A stretch of 17,677 bases of DNA from an uncultured Oscillospiraceae bacterium (GCA_934593275.1 CAKTQE010000051.1:1-17677); one strand, 5' to 3'; positions 6,224 to 15,755 are shown, counted from the first letter of the stretch. Notes: generated by a model from the sequence alone, not told the origin. A program made the numbers and translations.

Positions 6224-7759
6224 TTATTTGGCTTCGTTTAAATACCTGGTGACACAGTACAGGGTCTGGCCGTTGTATTCTACCCGGGACCAGCCTACGT
6301 CCCGGTTGATGCCGGTGCGTTTGACGGTGTCCTTGCTGGTGATGGTGGCCACCACCTTGGAATCCGGGTTATCTACCGAGGGAATGGAGCGGAGGTTCAC
6401 CTTTTCCTTGGGGGTCACCAGGTCGTCTACTTCCTCAAACTGGGTTTTGATTTCCCCGGAGCCCACATCTTCCAGGGGCTTCCCCTGTTCGTCTACCATG
6501 ACCAGGTAGCTGGATACGGCGTAGCAGGGGGTGTTGTTGTATTCAATGCGGGACCAGCCGTTGGAGCTGATGCCGGTGCGGCGGGCGATGTCGCCGTTTT
6601 TCAGCACCGCCACCACCTGGGAATTGGGGTTGTCCACCGAGGGCATGGAGCGCAGATTCACCTTTTCCTTGGCGGTGACCCGGTCGTTGGCGGTGTCAAA
6701 CTGGGTGGTCAGGCCGTCGGAATCCCCCTGGCTGGTGGCGGGGTCATAGTTTAGGTCCGTGGTCAGATAATTGGTCACGGCGTAGCAGACCTGGCCGTTA
6801 TATAGGAGCCTGGACCAGCCGCTGGGGCTGGTGGCGGTGCGCTGGGCGGTCTCGCCGTTTAAAAGGGTAAAGAGAACTTTGCTGCTCTCCCCCTGGTCCG
6901 GGATGCTGCGCAGGTTGGTCTTTTCTTTAGCGGTCACCGTTTCCTCCACCTCTGTAAAGGTCATCAGTGCCTCCGGGTCAGGCCCTACTTCCTCCGGTGG
7001 GGTAGAATCCCGGGGCGGCTCGATGCCGTCATAGCCAAAGTAAGCAAGATCCATGTCAATGGGCTGGCTCAGGCCGCTGACAATGGCGGTTTTGGTAAAC
7101 TGCCACATATCATGCTTTCCGGTATAGCTGGAGGTCGGTGTCTGGGGATAGGGCTGGGCGGGGTACTGGGCCACCCAGATTTTATAGTGCTTTTCAATTC
7201 GCTCCGTCTCCCACCGGTCTTCCAGTTCGCTTTTGGAGGCGTAGAACATGCCGGTATAGCCCAGCTTCTCGATTTTCTTCAAAAAGGCCAGGGCCACATC
7301 TGTCCGTTCTTCCTTGGTCATGGATTTCTGGCGGCTGTCCGGGTCGTCAAAGCCCTCGCAGTCGTAGACGATGGGGTAAGTAATGGGGTATTTGGCAACC
7401 AGTGCCGCCACCCACTGGGCTTCCTCCTCCGCCTCTTCTTTCGTTGTGGCAGTGGAGAAGAAATAGCCCCCCATGGGGATACCGGCCTTGCTGCCCTCCT
7501 GCAAATTATACCGGGCGTTGGTGTCCTCCACGATGGTCCCCTCCCCCGCGGTGCGGTAGCCCAGGCGGACCATGGCAAACTTGGTACCCGCCCCGGCCAG
7601 GGCCTGCCAATCGATGGTACCCTGGTATTTGGCCACGTCCACGCCCATAAAGACCCCCTCCACCTCTTTGGTTTTCCGCTTGCTGCCGCAGGCGGTAAGG
7701 CCCAGAAGCATGGCACCGGCCAGAACGCCGGAAAAAAGCCGTATCCAGTTTTTGCGCAT
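6224..7759 (-). CDS. Lipoprotein GH25 lysozyme (muramidase) with three SH3 repeats
   Basis: A 511-residue exported peptidoglycan-active enzyme candidate. Residues 1-24 are a lipoprotein signal peptide with lipobox LTAC (Cys24 would be lipidated). About 37-245 is a glycoside hydrolase family 25 domain: GVDVAKYQGTIDW (Asp41), MVRLGYR, PIVYDCEG with the D-x-E pair (Asp133, Glu135), MFYAS, and the closing PIDMDLAYF. GH25 enzymes cut the MurNAc-GlcNAc bond of peptidoglycan. After a Pro/Glu-rich linker come three bacterial SH3-type repeats (about 271-333, 358-420, 446-508), each with KEK-x-NLRS-(I/M)-P and a GWSR...YN core, probably for wall binding. Repeats 2 and 3 are similar even at DNA level. 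The ATG has GAGAGGA eight bases upstream, with a promoter at 7795-7823. The gene is monocistronic. Being lipidated, it more likely remodels the cell's own wall than acts as a released lysin. Confidence 0.9.
   Translation of the reverse strand: MRKNWIRLFSGVLAGAMLLGLTACGSKRKTKEVEGVFMGVDVAKYQGTIDWQALAGAGTKFAMVRLGYRTAGEGTIVEDTNARYNLQEGSKAGIPMGGYFFSTATTKEEAEEEAQWVAALVAKYPITYPIVYDCEGFDDPDSRQKSMTKEERTDVALAFLKKIEKLGYTGMFYASKSELEDRWETERIEKHYKIWVAQYPAQPYPQTPTSSYTGKHDMWQFTKTAIVSGLSQPIDMDLAYFGYDGIEPPRDSTPPEEVGPDPEALMTFTEVEETVTAKEKTNLRSIPDQGESSKVLFTLLNGETAQRTATSPSGWSRLLYNGQVCYAVTNYLTTDLNYDPATSQGDSDGLTTQFDTANDRVTAKEKVNLRSMPSVDNPNSQVVAVLKNGDIARRTGISSNGWSRIEYNNTPCYAVSSYLVMVDEQGKPLEDVGSGEIKTQFEEVDDLVTPKEKVNLRSIPSVDNPDSKVVATITSKDTVKRTGINRDVGWSRVEYNGQTLYCVTRYLNEAK
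6236..6949 (-). repeat. Three SH3-coding repeats
   Basis: Three segments of about 190 bases, at 6761-6949, 6500-6688 and 6236-6424, encode the SH3 repeats of the lysozyme. The last two keep strong nucleotide identity (compare 6348-6412 with 6609-6673, offset 261 bases = 87 codons), which suggests recent duplication or gene conversion. Confidence 0.75.
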
Positions 7760-7794
7760 AGCTGTTTTCCTCTCTTCGCTACGTGATTTTCCCC

Positions 7795-7823
7795 ATCATA
7801 CCACAAAATCCGTCATTCGTAAA
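7795..7823 (-). promoter_or_regulatory. Promoter of the lysozyme lipoprotein gene
   Basis: On the minus strand TTTACG (7818-7823) is followed after 17 bases by TATGAT (7795-7800), a reasonable sigma-A pair about 35 bases upstream of the start codon. Confidence 0.6.
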
Positions 7824-7881
7824 GTCAGGAGCGTTTACAATTTGTTCTTATTTCATTCAGATTGCTTTCAGGTTCCGCCAT

Positions 7882-7887
7882 TATAAT
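7882..7887 (+). promoter_or_regulatory. -10 box for the ABC transporter operon
   Basis: A consensus TATAAT lies 39 bases upstream of the first adaptor's ATG. The -35 region is poor: TTCAGA at 7856-7861 gives a 20-base spacer and TTGCTT one of only 14. Either the promoter is weak or an activator is needed. Confidence 0.5.
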
Positions 7888-7926
7888 GAAATTATTTACC
7901 AATGCTCTTATTCTGGAGGTATCTCT

Positions 7927-9546
7927 ATGGCAAAACCAACCAAGGCCCAAAAGCGGAAACGGGCCATTCAGCGGGCCACTGCCGCCATTGCCCTGGTGCT
8001 GGTGGCGGTGCTGGCCGGGACGCTGTATGTCCGCAAACAGGTTCAGCGGAAAGTCACCGCTCAAAGCGGCAGCACCATCAAGTCCGCAACCGTCACCACC
8101 GGCTCCATCAAGGCCACGGTCTCCGGCTCCGGCACCCTGGTCTGTGAGGACGTGGTGGACCTGACCGTCCCCTCCACTGTGAAAGTGGAAAAGCTGCACA
8201 TTGCCCAGGGAGATCCCGTCACGGCAGGCACCTTGCTTGCCGGGGTCAACAGCAGCACGGTGCTGTCCTCTCTGTCCACCGTCCAGGAGGCCCTGGAAAG
8301 TCTGGATGAGGACTTGCAGTCTGCCAGCCGGGATACCGTCAGTTCCTATGTGAAAGCCGGTGTGGCCGGACGAATCAAGGCGGTCTACGCCCAGGAGGGG
8401 GACAGCGTGGCCGATGTGATGTACCGCCACGGAAGTCTGGCAGAGCTTTCCATGGATGGCCTTTTGGCCCTGGACATTCCCGCAGGGGCATTGCAGCCGG
8501 GGGAATCCCTCACCGTCACCACCTCTGACGGCCAGGAATGGGACGGCACCGTGGATACCGTCACCGCCAGCACCGCCACGGTGCTTCTGACCGATGACGG
8601 TCCCTTGGTCGGTGACACCGCCAAGGTTGGCTCCCAGGAGGGCCAGCTCTACATCCACGCCCCCTTGAAAGTCACAGGCTACGCCGGGACGGTGAACTAT
8701 GTATCCGCCAAGGAAAACGCCAAGGTCTACGCCAGCACCGCCCTTTTTACCCTGAAAGACACCTCCGATTCCGCCAAATACAACCAGCTGCTCCAAAAGC
8801 GGGCAGACTACGAGGAACTCTACCGGAAGCTGGTAAAGCTCTACAAAGACGGCGGTCTTACAGCAGAGCAGGACGGCACCGTTGAAACCCTGACGGACCT
8901 GGACACCGTGACCCTGGGTACCGACCCCCTGGAAGAAACCACCCTGGCAACCCTGGACCCGGGAAAGAACATGTCCGTCACCATTTCCGTGGACGAAACC
9001 GACATTCTCTCTCTGGCCCAGGGCCAGGAAGTCAGCCTGACGGTGGAGTCCATCGGAGAAGAGGAATACAAAGGTACCGTCTCGGAAATCGACACCACTG
9101 GCTCTAGCGGTGCCTACCCCGTCAAAATTCTTCTTGCCAAACAGACCGGTATGCTCTCCGGCATGACCGCCAAGGCCCAGGTCACCATTGAGGGTGTGGA
9201 AAACGCCCTGTTGGTGCCAAATGATGCCATCCGGAAAACCAGCACCACCGCCTATGTCTATACCGCCTATGACGCGGAAACCGACACCTTAGGGGGCATG
9301 ACGGAAGTGACCCTGGGCCTGACCAACGGCAGTCAGACGGAAATCATTTCCGGCCTGAAGCAGGGGGACACCGTATACTATACCCCCAAGGAGCAGACCT
9401 TTACCTTTGGCGGCATGACCATTACCACCGGCGGAGAAATGCCGGAGATGCCCGGCATGGCGGATGGTGGAAGCTCCGGCAACCGGGGCAACAGAAAACA
9501 TCCGGATATGTCCGGCATGACCGGAATGCCGGGAATGCCCGGGTAA
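7927..9546 (+). CDS. Membrane fusion/adaptor protein of a MacB-type ABC system (first copy)
   Basis: A 539-residue HlyD/MacA-like adaptor, first gene of a four-gene transporter operon. Residues 1-16 are basic and 17-36 form the single membrane anchor. About 55-110 and 140-180 hold biotinyl-lipoyl-like strands (EKLHIAQGDPVTAGTLLA; AGRIKAVYAQEGDSVAD) separated by a short helical hairpin. A second helical stretch at 280-306 precedes the beta-barrel and membrane-proximal domains (349-490, with ISVDETDILSLAQGQ and GMLSGMTAKAQVTI). The C-terminus (496-539) is rich in Met, Gly and Pro (M497, 505, 508, 511, 528, 531, 534, 537). The ATG follows GGAGG at a seven-base spacing. The frame is open further upstream, but that part crosses the -10 box and has no ribosome site. 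In a monoderm cell the adaptor would extend into the wall. The cargo is unknown. Confidence 0.85.
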   Translation: MAKPTKAQKRKRAIQRATAAIALVLVAVLAGTLYVRKQVQRKVTAQSGSTIKSATVTTGSIKATVSGSGTLVCEDVVDLTVPSTVKVEKLHIAQGDPVTAGTLLAGVNSSTVLSSLSTVQEALESLDEDLQSASRDTVSSYVKAGVAGRIKAVYAQEGDSVADVMYRHGSLAELSMDGLLALDIPAGALQPGESLTVTTSDGQEWDGTVDTVTASTATVLLTDDGPLVGDTAKVGSQEGQLYIHAPLKVTGYAGTVNYVSAKENAKVYASTALFTLKDTSDSAKYNQLLQKRADYEELYRKLVKLYKDGGLTAEQDGTVETLTDLDTVTLGTDPLEETTLATLDPGKNMSVTISVDETDILSLAQGQEVSLTVESIGEEEYKGTVSEIDTTGSSGAYPVKILLAKQTGMLSGMTAKAQVTIEGVENALLVPNDAIRKTSTTAYVYTAYDAETDTLGGMTEVTLGLTNGSQTEIISGLKQGDTVYYTPKEQTFTFGGMTITTGGEMPEMPGMADGGSSGNRGNRKHPDMSGMTGMPGMPG

Positions 9547-9556
9547 GGAGGCTGCC

Positions 9557-10224
9557 ATGATCGACCTACAGGACATTTCCCGGGTTTATCAGATCGGCTC
9601 TGAAAAGGTCTACGCCCTGAACAAAGCCTGTCTACACATTGACCCCGGCGAATTCGTCAGCATCATCGGACCCTCCGGCTCCGGAAAGTCCACCTTAATG
9701 AACATCATCGGCTGCCTGGACACGGCAGACTCCGGCACCTATCTCCTGGACGGCACGCCCATTGAGGATTACACGGAAAATCAGCTGGCCCGTATCCGCA
9801 ACCGAAAAATCGGCTTTGTGTTTCAAAGCTTCAACCTGATTTCCAAGCTCACCGCCGAGGAAAATGTGGAGCTGCCCCTTATCTATCAGAAAGTACCCCG
9901 GTCAGAGCGGAAAGAGCGAGTGGAGCAGGCCCTGGCCCGGGTGGATCTGCAAAAGCGGGCCAAGCACCTGCCCACGGAGCTTTCCGGCGGTCAGCAGCAG
10001 CGGGTGGCCATTGCCCGGGCCATCGTCACCCGGCCCAGCCTGATTCTGGCAGACGAGCCTACCGGAAACCTGGACTCCAAAACCACCCTGGAAATCATGG
10101 ATATTTTTCACGAACTGCACCAGGGCGGCAATACCATCGTACTCATTACCCACGATGATGACGTGGCCAAACAGGCCAGCCGCATTGTGCGCATCAAAGA
10201 CGGACAGCTTACGGAGGTGGCAGG

Positions 10225-10228
<4 letters not shown>
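9557..10228 (+). CDS. ABC transporter ATP-binding protein, MacB/LolD type
   Basis: A 223-residue complete nucleotide-binding subunit that powers the permease encoded next. Motifs: Walker [10 protein letters not shown] (38-46), Q-loop FQSFNL (Gln90), signature LSGGQQQR (142-149), Walker [14 protein letters not shown] (162-174), H-loop ITHD (His199). The LDSKTT and FQSFNLI variants are typical of the MacB/LolD/FtsE branch, whose members drive mechanotransmission rather than conventional import. AAGGAGG lies five bases before the ATG, and the gene starts ten bases after the adaptor. Its stop overlaps the permease start by four bases, so the two subunits are made together. Confidence 0.95.
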
Positions 10229-11415
<1,187 letters not shown>

Positions 11416-11425
11416 GGAGGACTCT

Positions 11426-13645
11426 ATGAACATTCGTAAAAAATCTTCCGAAAATACGATGCCCACCCTTGACATGGAGGAGCAGGACACCCCGGAACGG
11501 GGAGGCTGTGCCAAATGGGTCACGGGACTGTGCGTGATTCTGGCCATTGCCCTGGTGGTGGGGAATCTGCCCTCCGGGGTATCCAATGCCACCACCGTTC
11601 ACACCAGACTCTGTTCCGCCACGGTCCAGGAAGCTTCCATTGCCACGATACTCTCCGGCGGCGGCATTCTCACCCCCCAGGAGGGGCAGGCCCTGTCCAT
11701 TCCACAGGCTCTGGAAGTACAGGCCCGGTACGTCAGCAACGGAGACCGGGTCAAGGCCGGTGACCCCATCGTCCAGGTGGACAAAACCGCCGTGGTCGCC
11801 GCCATTGCACAGCTGCAAGGAGTTCTCAAAGAACTGGATGCAGACCTTTCCGCGGCGGCGGGAAAAACCAATTCTTCCTCCATCCGCTCCGGCAGTGCCG
11901 GACGGGTGAAAAAGATTTATGCCCAGGTGGGAACCAGCGTGGCAGACACCATGTATGACCAGGGTGCGCTGATGCTCCTGTCCCTGGATGGGCTGATGGC
12001 GGTGGAGTTGGAGGGTACTCTGCCTGTGGGCCAAAGCGTCACCGTGACCTTATCCGACGGAACCCAACTCCCCGGTACTGTGGAAAGCATTTCCGAGAAA
12101 ACCAGCGTGGTGACCCTTTCCGATGAAACCGCCCCGGTGGAGGATCTCGTCACCGTTACCGACAGCACCGGGGAATTCCTGGGCCAAGGAACCCTTTACA
12201 TCCACAGTATGCTCCGGCTCACCGGGGCCTACGGCAAGGTTTCCGCAATTTCCGTGAAAGAAAATCAAAAGGTATACGCCGGTGCCACCCTCCTTTCTTT
12301 AAAGGACACCGGCCATACCGCCGAATATGAAAAACTGCTCTCCCGCCGGGGAGAGCTGGAAGAACAGATGGAGCAGCTTGTAAAGCTCTCCAAGGACGGC
12401 ATTCTCTATGCCCCCGATGCCGGTCTGGTATCCGGCCTGGACGGCAGCCTGACCCTGGAAACCCTGGCCGCCGCCCCCCGGAGTCAGGCCAGCCCCGGCT
12501 GGAAAGAACTGCCCGGAACACGGATGGAGGGCGACCTCAACCAGACTCCTACCCCGTCCGATGGCGACAGCGGGGACGGCAGCGGGGGCGGCAATGGAGG
12601 CGACACCGGCAATTCCGGCAATTCCGGTAATTCCGGTAATCCCGGTGGTTCGGAGTCCGGCGGTGGCAGTGCCGGCGGTGAAACACCGCCGGAGCAGGAG
12701 GGCGCGGAATACGCCCTGGGCTATGTGCTGTCCACCGAGGGCGGCATTACCTACGTCCCCCAGGGGACCATGGTGGTTACTGAGGGCAGCGTTCTTCCCG
12801 CACTGGCCGCCCCCGGCGGCTCCGGCATGGCCCTGGACATTTCCGGACTGACGGTCAAAATCAGCACCGGTTCCGGCTGGGAGGACAGCGACAGCAGCCA
12901 AATCACCGCCGGGGACTCCATCCTCATTGGGAACGGCCTGTTGGTCTTCCAGCACAACGCCCCCTCCGGTGAAACCGGCGGACTGCCCCAAGGCACCCCC
13001 GGGGGCAGCCTGGACATGGGTTCCATCCTGGCAGGAATGGCCGGAAGCATGTCCGGCATGTCCGGGATGTCGGGCATGACCGGCGGCTCCATAGCAGGAA
13101 TGTCCGCGGCAAAAAGCCAGACCGTATACGACAGCTACGACACGGAAACCCAGGACGTGGCCTCCATCATCCCCGAGGAAGAAATGACCGTGGAGATTCA
13201 GGTGGATGAACTGGACATTCTCTCCTTGCAGGTGGGCATGACCGCCCAGGTGACCCTGGATGCCCAGCCCGGAAAGGAGTTTACCGGCTCCATCACCAAA
13301 ATCAACGCCTACGGGGTCAATTCCGGCGGCAACACCAAGTATACCGTCACCGTAACGATTCCCAGGGAAGACTCCATGCTCTCCGGCATGAACGCCTCGG
13401 TGAAAATCACCACCGCGCAATCCCAACCCCTGCCCACCGTCCCGGCGGAAGCCATCGTCTTTGACAGCGGCAAATCCTGGCTCTACACCGGCTATGACGA
13501 GAAAACGGATACCCTTTCCGGCCTGACAGAAATCCAAACCGGCATTTCTGACGGCAGCCTTGTGGAAGTTGTCACCGGTCTGGACAAAAACACCACTTTC
13601 TATTACCGCTATGCCGACACCATTGAATACAGTTTTGTAGGCTAA
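11426..13645 (+). CDS. Second, enlarged adaptor protein of the ABC operon
   Basis: A 739-residue paralogue of the first adaptor. Shared landmarks are the single membrane helix (31-48), RYVSNGDRVKAGDPIVQV (101-118), AGRVKKIYAQVGTSVADTMY (158-177), helical hairpin EYEKLLSRRGELEEQMEQL (300-318), QVDELDILSLQVG (592-604), DSMLSGMNASVKI (649-661) and a YTGYDEKTDTLSGLTE segment (687-702) matching YTAYDAETDTLGGMTE in copy one. It differs by about 200 extra residues (about 350-570): a Gly/Ser/Asn linker (380-415), a small beta-rich segment (428-510), and a Met/Gly-rich stretch (530-560, with four GM repeats). The ATG at 11426 has AAGGAGG five bases upstream, so I start here although the frame is open to 11390 inside the permease gene. 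The gene ends the operon at a strong terminator. It may form a mixed adaptor with copy one. Confidence 0.82.
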   Translation: MNIRKKSSENTMPTLDMEEQDTPERGGCAKWVTGLCVILAIALVVGNLPSGVSNATTVHTRLCSATVQEASIATILSGGGILTPQEGQALSIPQALEVQARYVSNGDRVKAGDPIVQVDKTAVVAAIAQLQGVLKELDADLSAAAGKTNSSSIRSGSAGRVKKIYAQVGTSVADTMYDQGALMLLSLDGLMAVELEGTLPVGQSVTVTLSDGTQLPGTVESISEKTSVVTLSDETAPVEDLVTVTDSTGEFLGQGTLYIHSMLRLTGAYGKVSAISVKENQKVYAGATLLSLKDTGHTAEYEKLLSRRGELEEQMEQLVKLSKDGILYAPDAGLVSGLDGSLTLETLAAAPRSQASPGWKELPGTRMEGDLNQTPTPSDGDSGDGSGGGNGGDTGNSGNSGNSGNPGGSESGGGSAGGETPPEQEGAEYALGYVLSTEGGITYVPQGTMVVTEGSVLPALAAPGGSGMALDISGLTVKISTGSGWEDSDSSQITAGDSILIGNGLLVFQHNAPSGETGGLPQGTPGGSLDMGSILAGMAGSMSGMSGMSGMTGGSIAGMSAAKSQTVYDSYDTETQDVASIIPEEEMTVEIQVDELDILSLQVGMTAQVTLDAQPGKEFTGSITKINAYGVNSGGNTKYTVTVTIPREDSMLSGMNASVKITTAQSQPLPTVPAEAIVFDSGKSWLYTGYDEKTDTLSGLTEIQTGISDGSLVEVVTGLDKNTTFYYRYADTIEYSFVG
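12608..12643 (+). repeat. Four 9-bp in-frame repeats in the adaptor linker
   Basis: Four consecutive units GG(C/T)AAT(T/C)CC encode GNS-GNS-GNS-GNP. The run is a multiple of three, so unit gain or loss would change linker length without a frameshift. Confidence 0.75.
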
Positions 13646-13653
13646 AAAGAACC

Positions 13654-13698
13654 AAAAGGACCGTGAAAGGGCGGAAACGTCTCTTTCACGGTCCTTTT
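13654..13698. terminator. Strong bidirectional terminator after the ABC operon
   Basis: AAAAGGACCGTGAAAG (13654-13669) pairs perfectly with CTTTCACGGTCCTTTT (13683-13698) around a 13-base loop. The T-run is the end of the 3' arm (TTTTATT), and the minus strand also ends in TTTT. The 3' arm overlaps the TAA of the convergent 125-residue gene, so it serves both. Confidence 0.9.
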
Positions 13699-14074
13699 AT
13701 TCCGTCCAGACCGCCCCCGGCTGGCCGTTGCGGGTTTCCAGGTAGGCATCTTTCAGCCGCTGCAAATAGGCAAAGGGTTCCTCCGGGGAGATGGGTTCAA
13801 AATGGGTTTTTGGCGGGTCGTGCTTGAGGGCCAGGCGAAAGCTCAGCGGCCCCTCCCCCAAATGCTTCACAGGCCGCCGGGTATCCAGCCCGAAGCCCCC
13901 GTCCATGGGTACCAGCACCCCCAAGTCCTCTTTCTTTTCTCCACAGCTGACCCACAGCCGCACCGCCTGCCGGGTATCCAGCTGGCATCGGCAGTGAAAC
14001 ACATAATACAGTCCCTGCCGCAAGGCCTGCACTTTTCCCACCGGGCTGCCGCCCAATTCCAGTTCCGCTTCCAT
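13697..14074 (-). CDS. Small protein of unknown function, 125 residues
   Basis: A soluble 125-residue protein with no signal peptide or membrane helix. I recall similar short proteins in Oscillospiraceae genomes but know no function. The first half is beta-rich with alternating hydrophobic residues (MEAELELGG, VGKVQALRQGLYYVFHCRC). A central glycine-rich LGVLVPMDGGFGLDTRRPVK segment (about 56-75) follows, and the C-terminus is helical with EEPFAYLQRLKDAYLE. I start at the ATG at 14072-14074. A GTG at 14185 would add 37 residues, but these run through a hairpin and overlap the regulator gene. The only ribosome-site candidate is the G-run in the 3' arm of the hairpin at 14079-14116, so translation may depend on opening that structure. 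It lies downstream of the PucR-type regulator in the same direction. Confidence 0.65.
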   Translation of the reverse strand: MEAELELGGSPVGKVQALRQGLYYVFHCRCQLDTRQAVRLWVSCGEKKEDLGVLVPMDGGFGLDTRRPVKHLGEGPLSFRLALKHDPPKTHFEPISPEEPFAYLQRLKDAYLETRNGQPGAVWTE

Positions 14075-14078
14075 AAAA

Positions 14079-14116
14079 GCACCCCCCTGGCCACAGTCTA
14101 TGCGGCCAGGGGGTGC
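14079..14116 (-). terminator. Terminator-like hairpin covering the ribosome site of the 125-residue gene
   Basis: On the minus strand GCACCCCCTGGCC pairs with GGCCAGGGGGGTGC (one extra G) around an 11-base loop, and TTTT follows. It starts 54 bases after the regulator's stop and would end that transcript. The G-run of the 3' arm is also the only Shine-Dalgarno candidate for the ATG at 14074, seven bases on. It could thus be a terminator, an attenuator or a translational lock. Confidence 0.65.
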
Positions 14117-14169
14117 AGCTTGCAGTGTTCGTAAGTCTTTGTCCGCAAAAAGGAGCCGGTATGGAATGC

Positions 14170-15690
14170 TCAATTTCCGGAACACTTCTCCGTCCGTTTC
14201 TGTTCCAATTCCGCTCTTAGAATAATGCCAAGGGTCAGGCAGTAATCCGGGTCTTTGAGGTCGCTGCCCAGCATGGCGGTGATGTGTGCCAGACGGTCCA
14301 GAAGCGTGGAGCGGTGCAAAAACAGTGCCGAGGCGGTTTTTGCCACGGAGAGGTTGTTATCCAGGTAGATTCGAAGCGTATGCAAATAGGACACCTGGGA
14401 ATGGTCATCATGTTCTTTCAGCCGTTTCAGCCCCTCCGTGTAAAAGACCCAGGTGGGACGTCCGGACAGCGCACCGCTGAGAAGCTGGGGAAGCAGATAA
14501 TTCTGAAAGTAGAAGATGGACGCGCCGTTTCCCTGACAAAGGCCGTTTTGCAGGGCGGCGGATGCCTGGAACCAGGCGTGATTTGCGTCATATAGATTGG
14601 AAAAGGAGGAAGAAATGCCGCAGACGACCCCCAGCTTTTCCAGCACCGGGCGCAAAGATTCCATGGACTCTTTTTTTGCCTGATCCACAGGGAGAAATCC
14701 TGCCACGGCATCCTCAAATTCAAAGGCCAGCGCGCCCGGATGCCGCTCCTCCAGAGCGGCTGAGAGATAGGCCCCCGGAAGATGTGCCGTGCCGGATTTG
14801 GGCATCAGCTTGACACAGACCCAGTCTTTCTTTCCGCTTTCCACACCAAGAGCGCGGCGATATTCAAAATCGATGCTTTGCCCGGAGATGACGCTGCGCA
14901 ATGCCCGGCGCACAGCGGTACGGGTACCGGCCAGCACCGGATTAAGCTGGATGGCCTGCCGCAGAAGCTTGGAGAAGAACACAGCCAGGGCCTTGTCGGA
15001 AGCCCGGAAAAGCCGGGTGCCTTCAAAAACAGTCAGGCAGCCCAGATACTCCTCCTGATCGAAGATATTCACAGAGAGGGTCCGCTTCCCCTGCAATTCC
15101 AGCAGCAGCGGCTCCCGCACGTGGTTGGACATGTCATGCAGAGACAGGAATGTGGCCATTTTTTCCACATCAAAGGACTGGGTATCCAGCTGCAGCCCCA
15201 GTTCGTTTTGCAGATATCCCTCCTCTGTGACCCCCAGATAGCGGAAGTCCGAGCCGATCAGCAGCATGGGGTTTTCAAAAATGCCCCGGCTGGCATCCAG
15301 CATTTGCGGCAGGGCCGCACCGTGACGCAGGATAGACCAGAGCTGTTCCTCCCAGGCATCATACCGGTTGAACACCTCCTGCACCAGATTGAACACCCGG
15401 AAAATATCCCAGGAACCCTCTACCAGAATCACGCTGCACCGGTCGTAACTGGCGTTGAGTTCCCGACGCTGCCCCAGGCACACCAGGCATACATTTTCCC
15501 CCAAGCGGGGGCTTTGGGGCAGATGGTCCGCGGAGCAAACATACACCCTGTTTTTTTCAAAGGACTGGGTGCGGTCCAGGTAAAACTCCGGCCGGTTCAG
15601 TGTCAGTTCACTGCCGGTTTTTCCCCGCAGCGTGACCGTTGTCAGTTTTTCTTTCAGATGCCAATAGAGAATATCCGCGCACAGCTTCAT
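14170..15690 (-). CDS. PucR-family transcriptional regulator
   Basis: A 506-residue one-component regulator. The C-terminal ~70 residues are the diagnostic PucR helix-turn-helix: LRIYLDNNLSVAKTASALFLH, then RSTLLDRLAHI and a closing LKDPDYCLTLGIILR. The N-terminal ~120 residues resemble the PucR ligand-sensing domain, and the middle (about 130-400) contains GAF-like and GGDEF-like-fold segments usual for the family. Family members activate catabolic operons for purines, amino acids or small aromatics on binding a substrate. Here the target is probably the divergent operon starting at 15948, since the 257-bp gap holds a cluster of related inverted and direct half-sites. The ATG at 15690 follows GGGAGG by seven bases; an ATG at 15705 overlaps that ribosome site and is less likely. 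A near-perfect sigma-A promoter lies at 15720-15748. Confidence 0.88.
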   Translation of the reverse strand: MKLCADILYWHLKEKLTTVTLRGKTGSELTLNRPEFYLDRTQSFEKNRVYVCSADHLPQSPRLGENVCLVCLGQRRELNASYDRCSVILVEGSWDIFRVFNLVQEVFNRYDAWEEQLWSILRHGAALPQMLDASRGIFENPMLLIGSDFRYLGVTEEGYLQNELGLQLDTQSFDVEKMATFLSLHDMSNHVREPLLLELQGKRTLSVNIFDQEEYLGCLTVFEGTRLFRASDKALAVFFSKLLRQAIQLNPVLAGTRTAVRRALRSVISGQSIDFEYRRALGVESGKKDWVCVKLMPKSGTAHLPGAYLSAALEERHPGALAFEFEDAVAGFLPVDQAKKESMESLRPVLEKLGVVCGISSSFSNLYDANHAWFQASAALQNGLCQGNGASIFYFQNYLLPQLLSGALSGRPTWVFYTEGLKRLKEHDDHSQVSYLHTLRIYLDNNLSVAKTASALFLHRSTLLDRLAHITAMLGSDLKDPDYCLTLGIILRAELEQKRTEKCSGN

Positions 15691-15719
15691 AAAGCCGCCT
15701 CCCATAGAAGATTGGATTT

Positions 15720-15748
15720 ATTATAGTTTTTCTCCGGTATGCTGTCAA
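15720..15748 (-). promoter_or_regulatory. Consensus sigma-A promoter of the PucR-type gene
   Basis: On the minus strand TTGACA (15743-15748) and TATAAT (15720-15725) are both perfect consensus and 17 bases apart. The nearest TGTA-type half-site (15757-15763) lies only eight bases upstream of the -35, well placed for autoregulation. Confidence 0.9.
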
Positions 15749-15755
15749 GGCGTCT

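Noticed and set aside
7783..7926. N-terminal extension of the first adaptor
   Set aside because: It crosses the divergent promoter region and -10 box, and the ATG at 7927 has a good ribosome site and a typical basic plus membrane-anchor start.
12608..12643. Possible CRISPR or regulatory repeat
   Set aside because: Units are only 9 bp without spacers and keep the reading frame, so this is a coding linker repeat.
12299..13537. 412-codon minus-strand frame over the second adaptor
   Set aside because: Gly- and His-rich shadow of the Gly/Ser/Met-rich adaptor sequence; no start signals.
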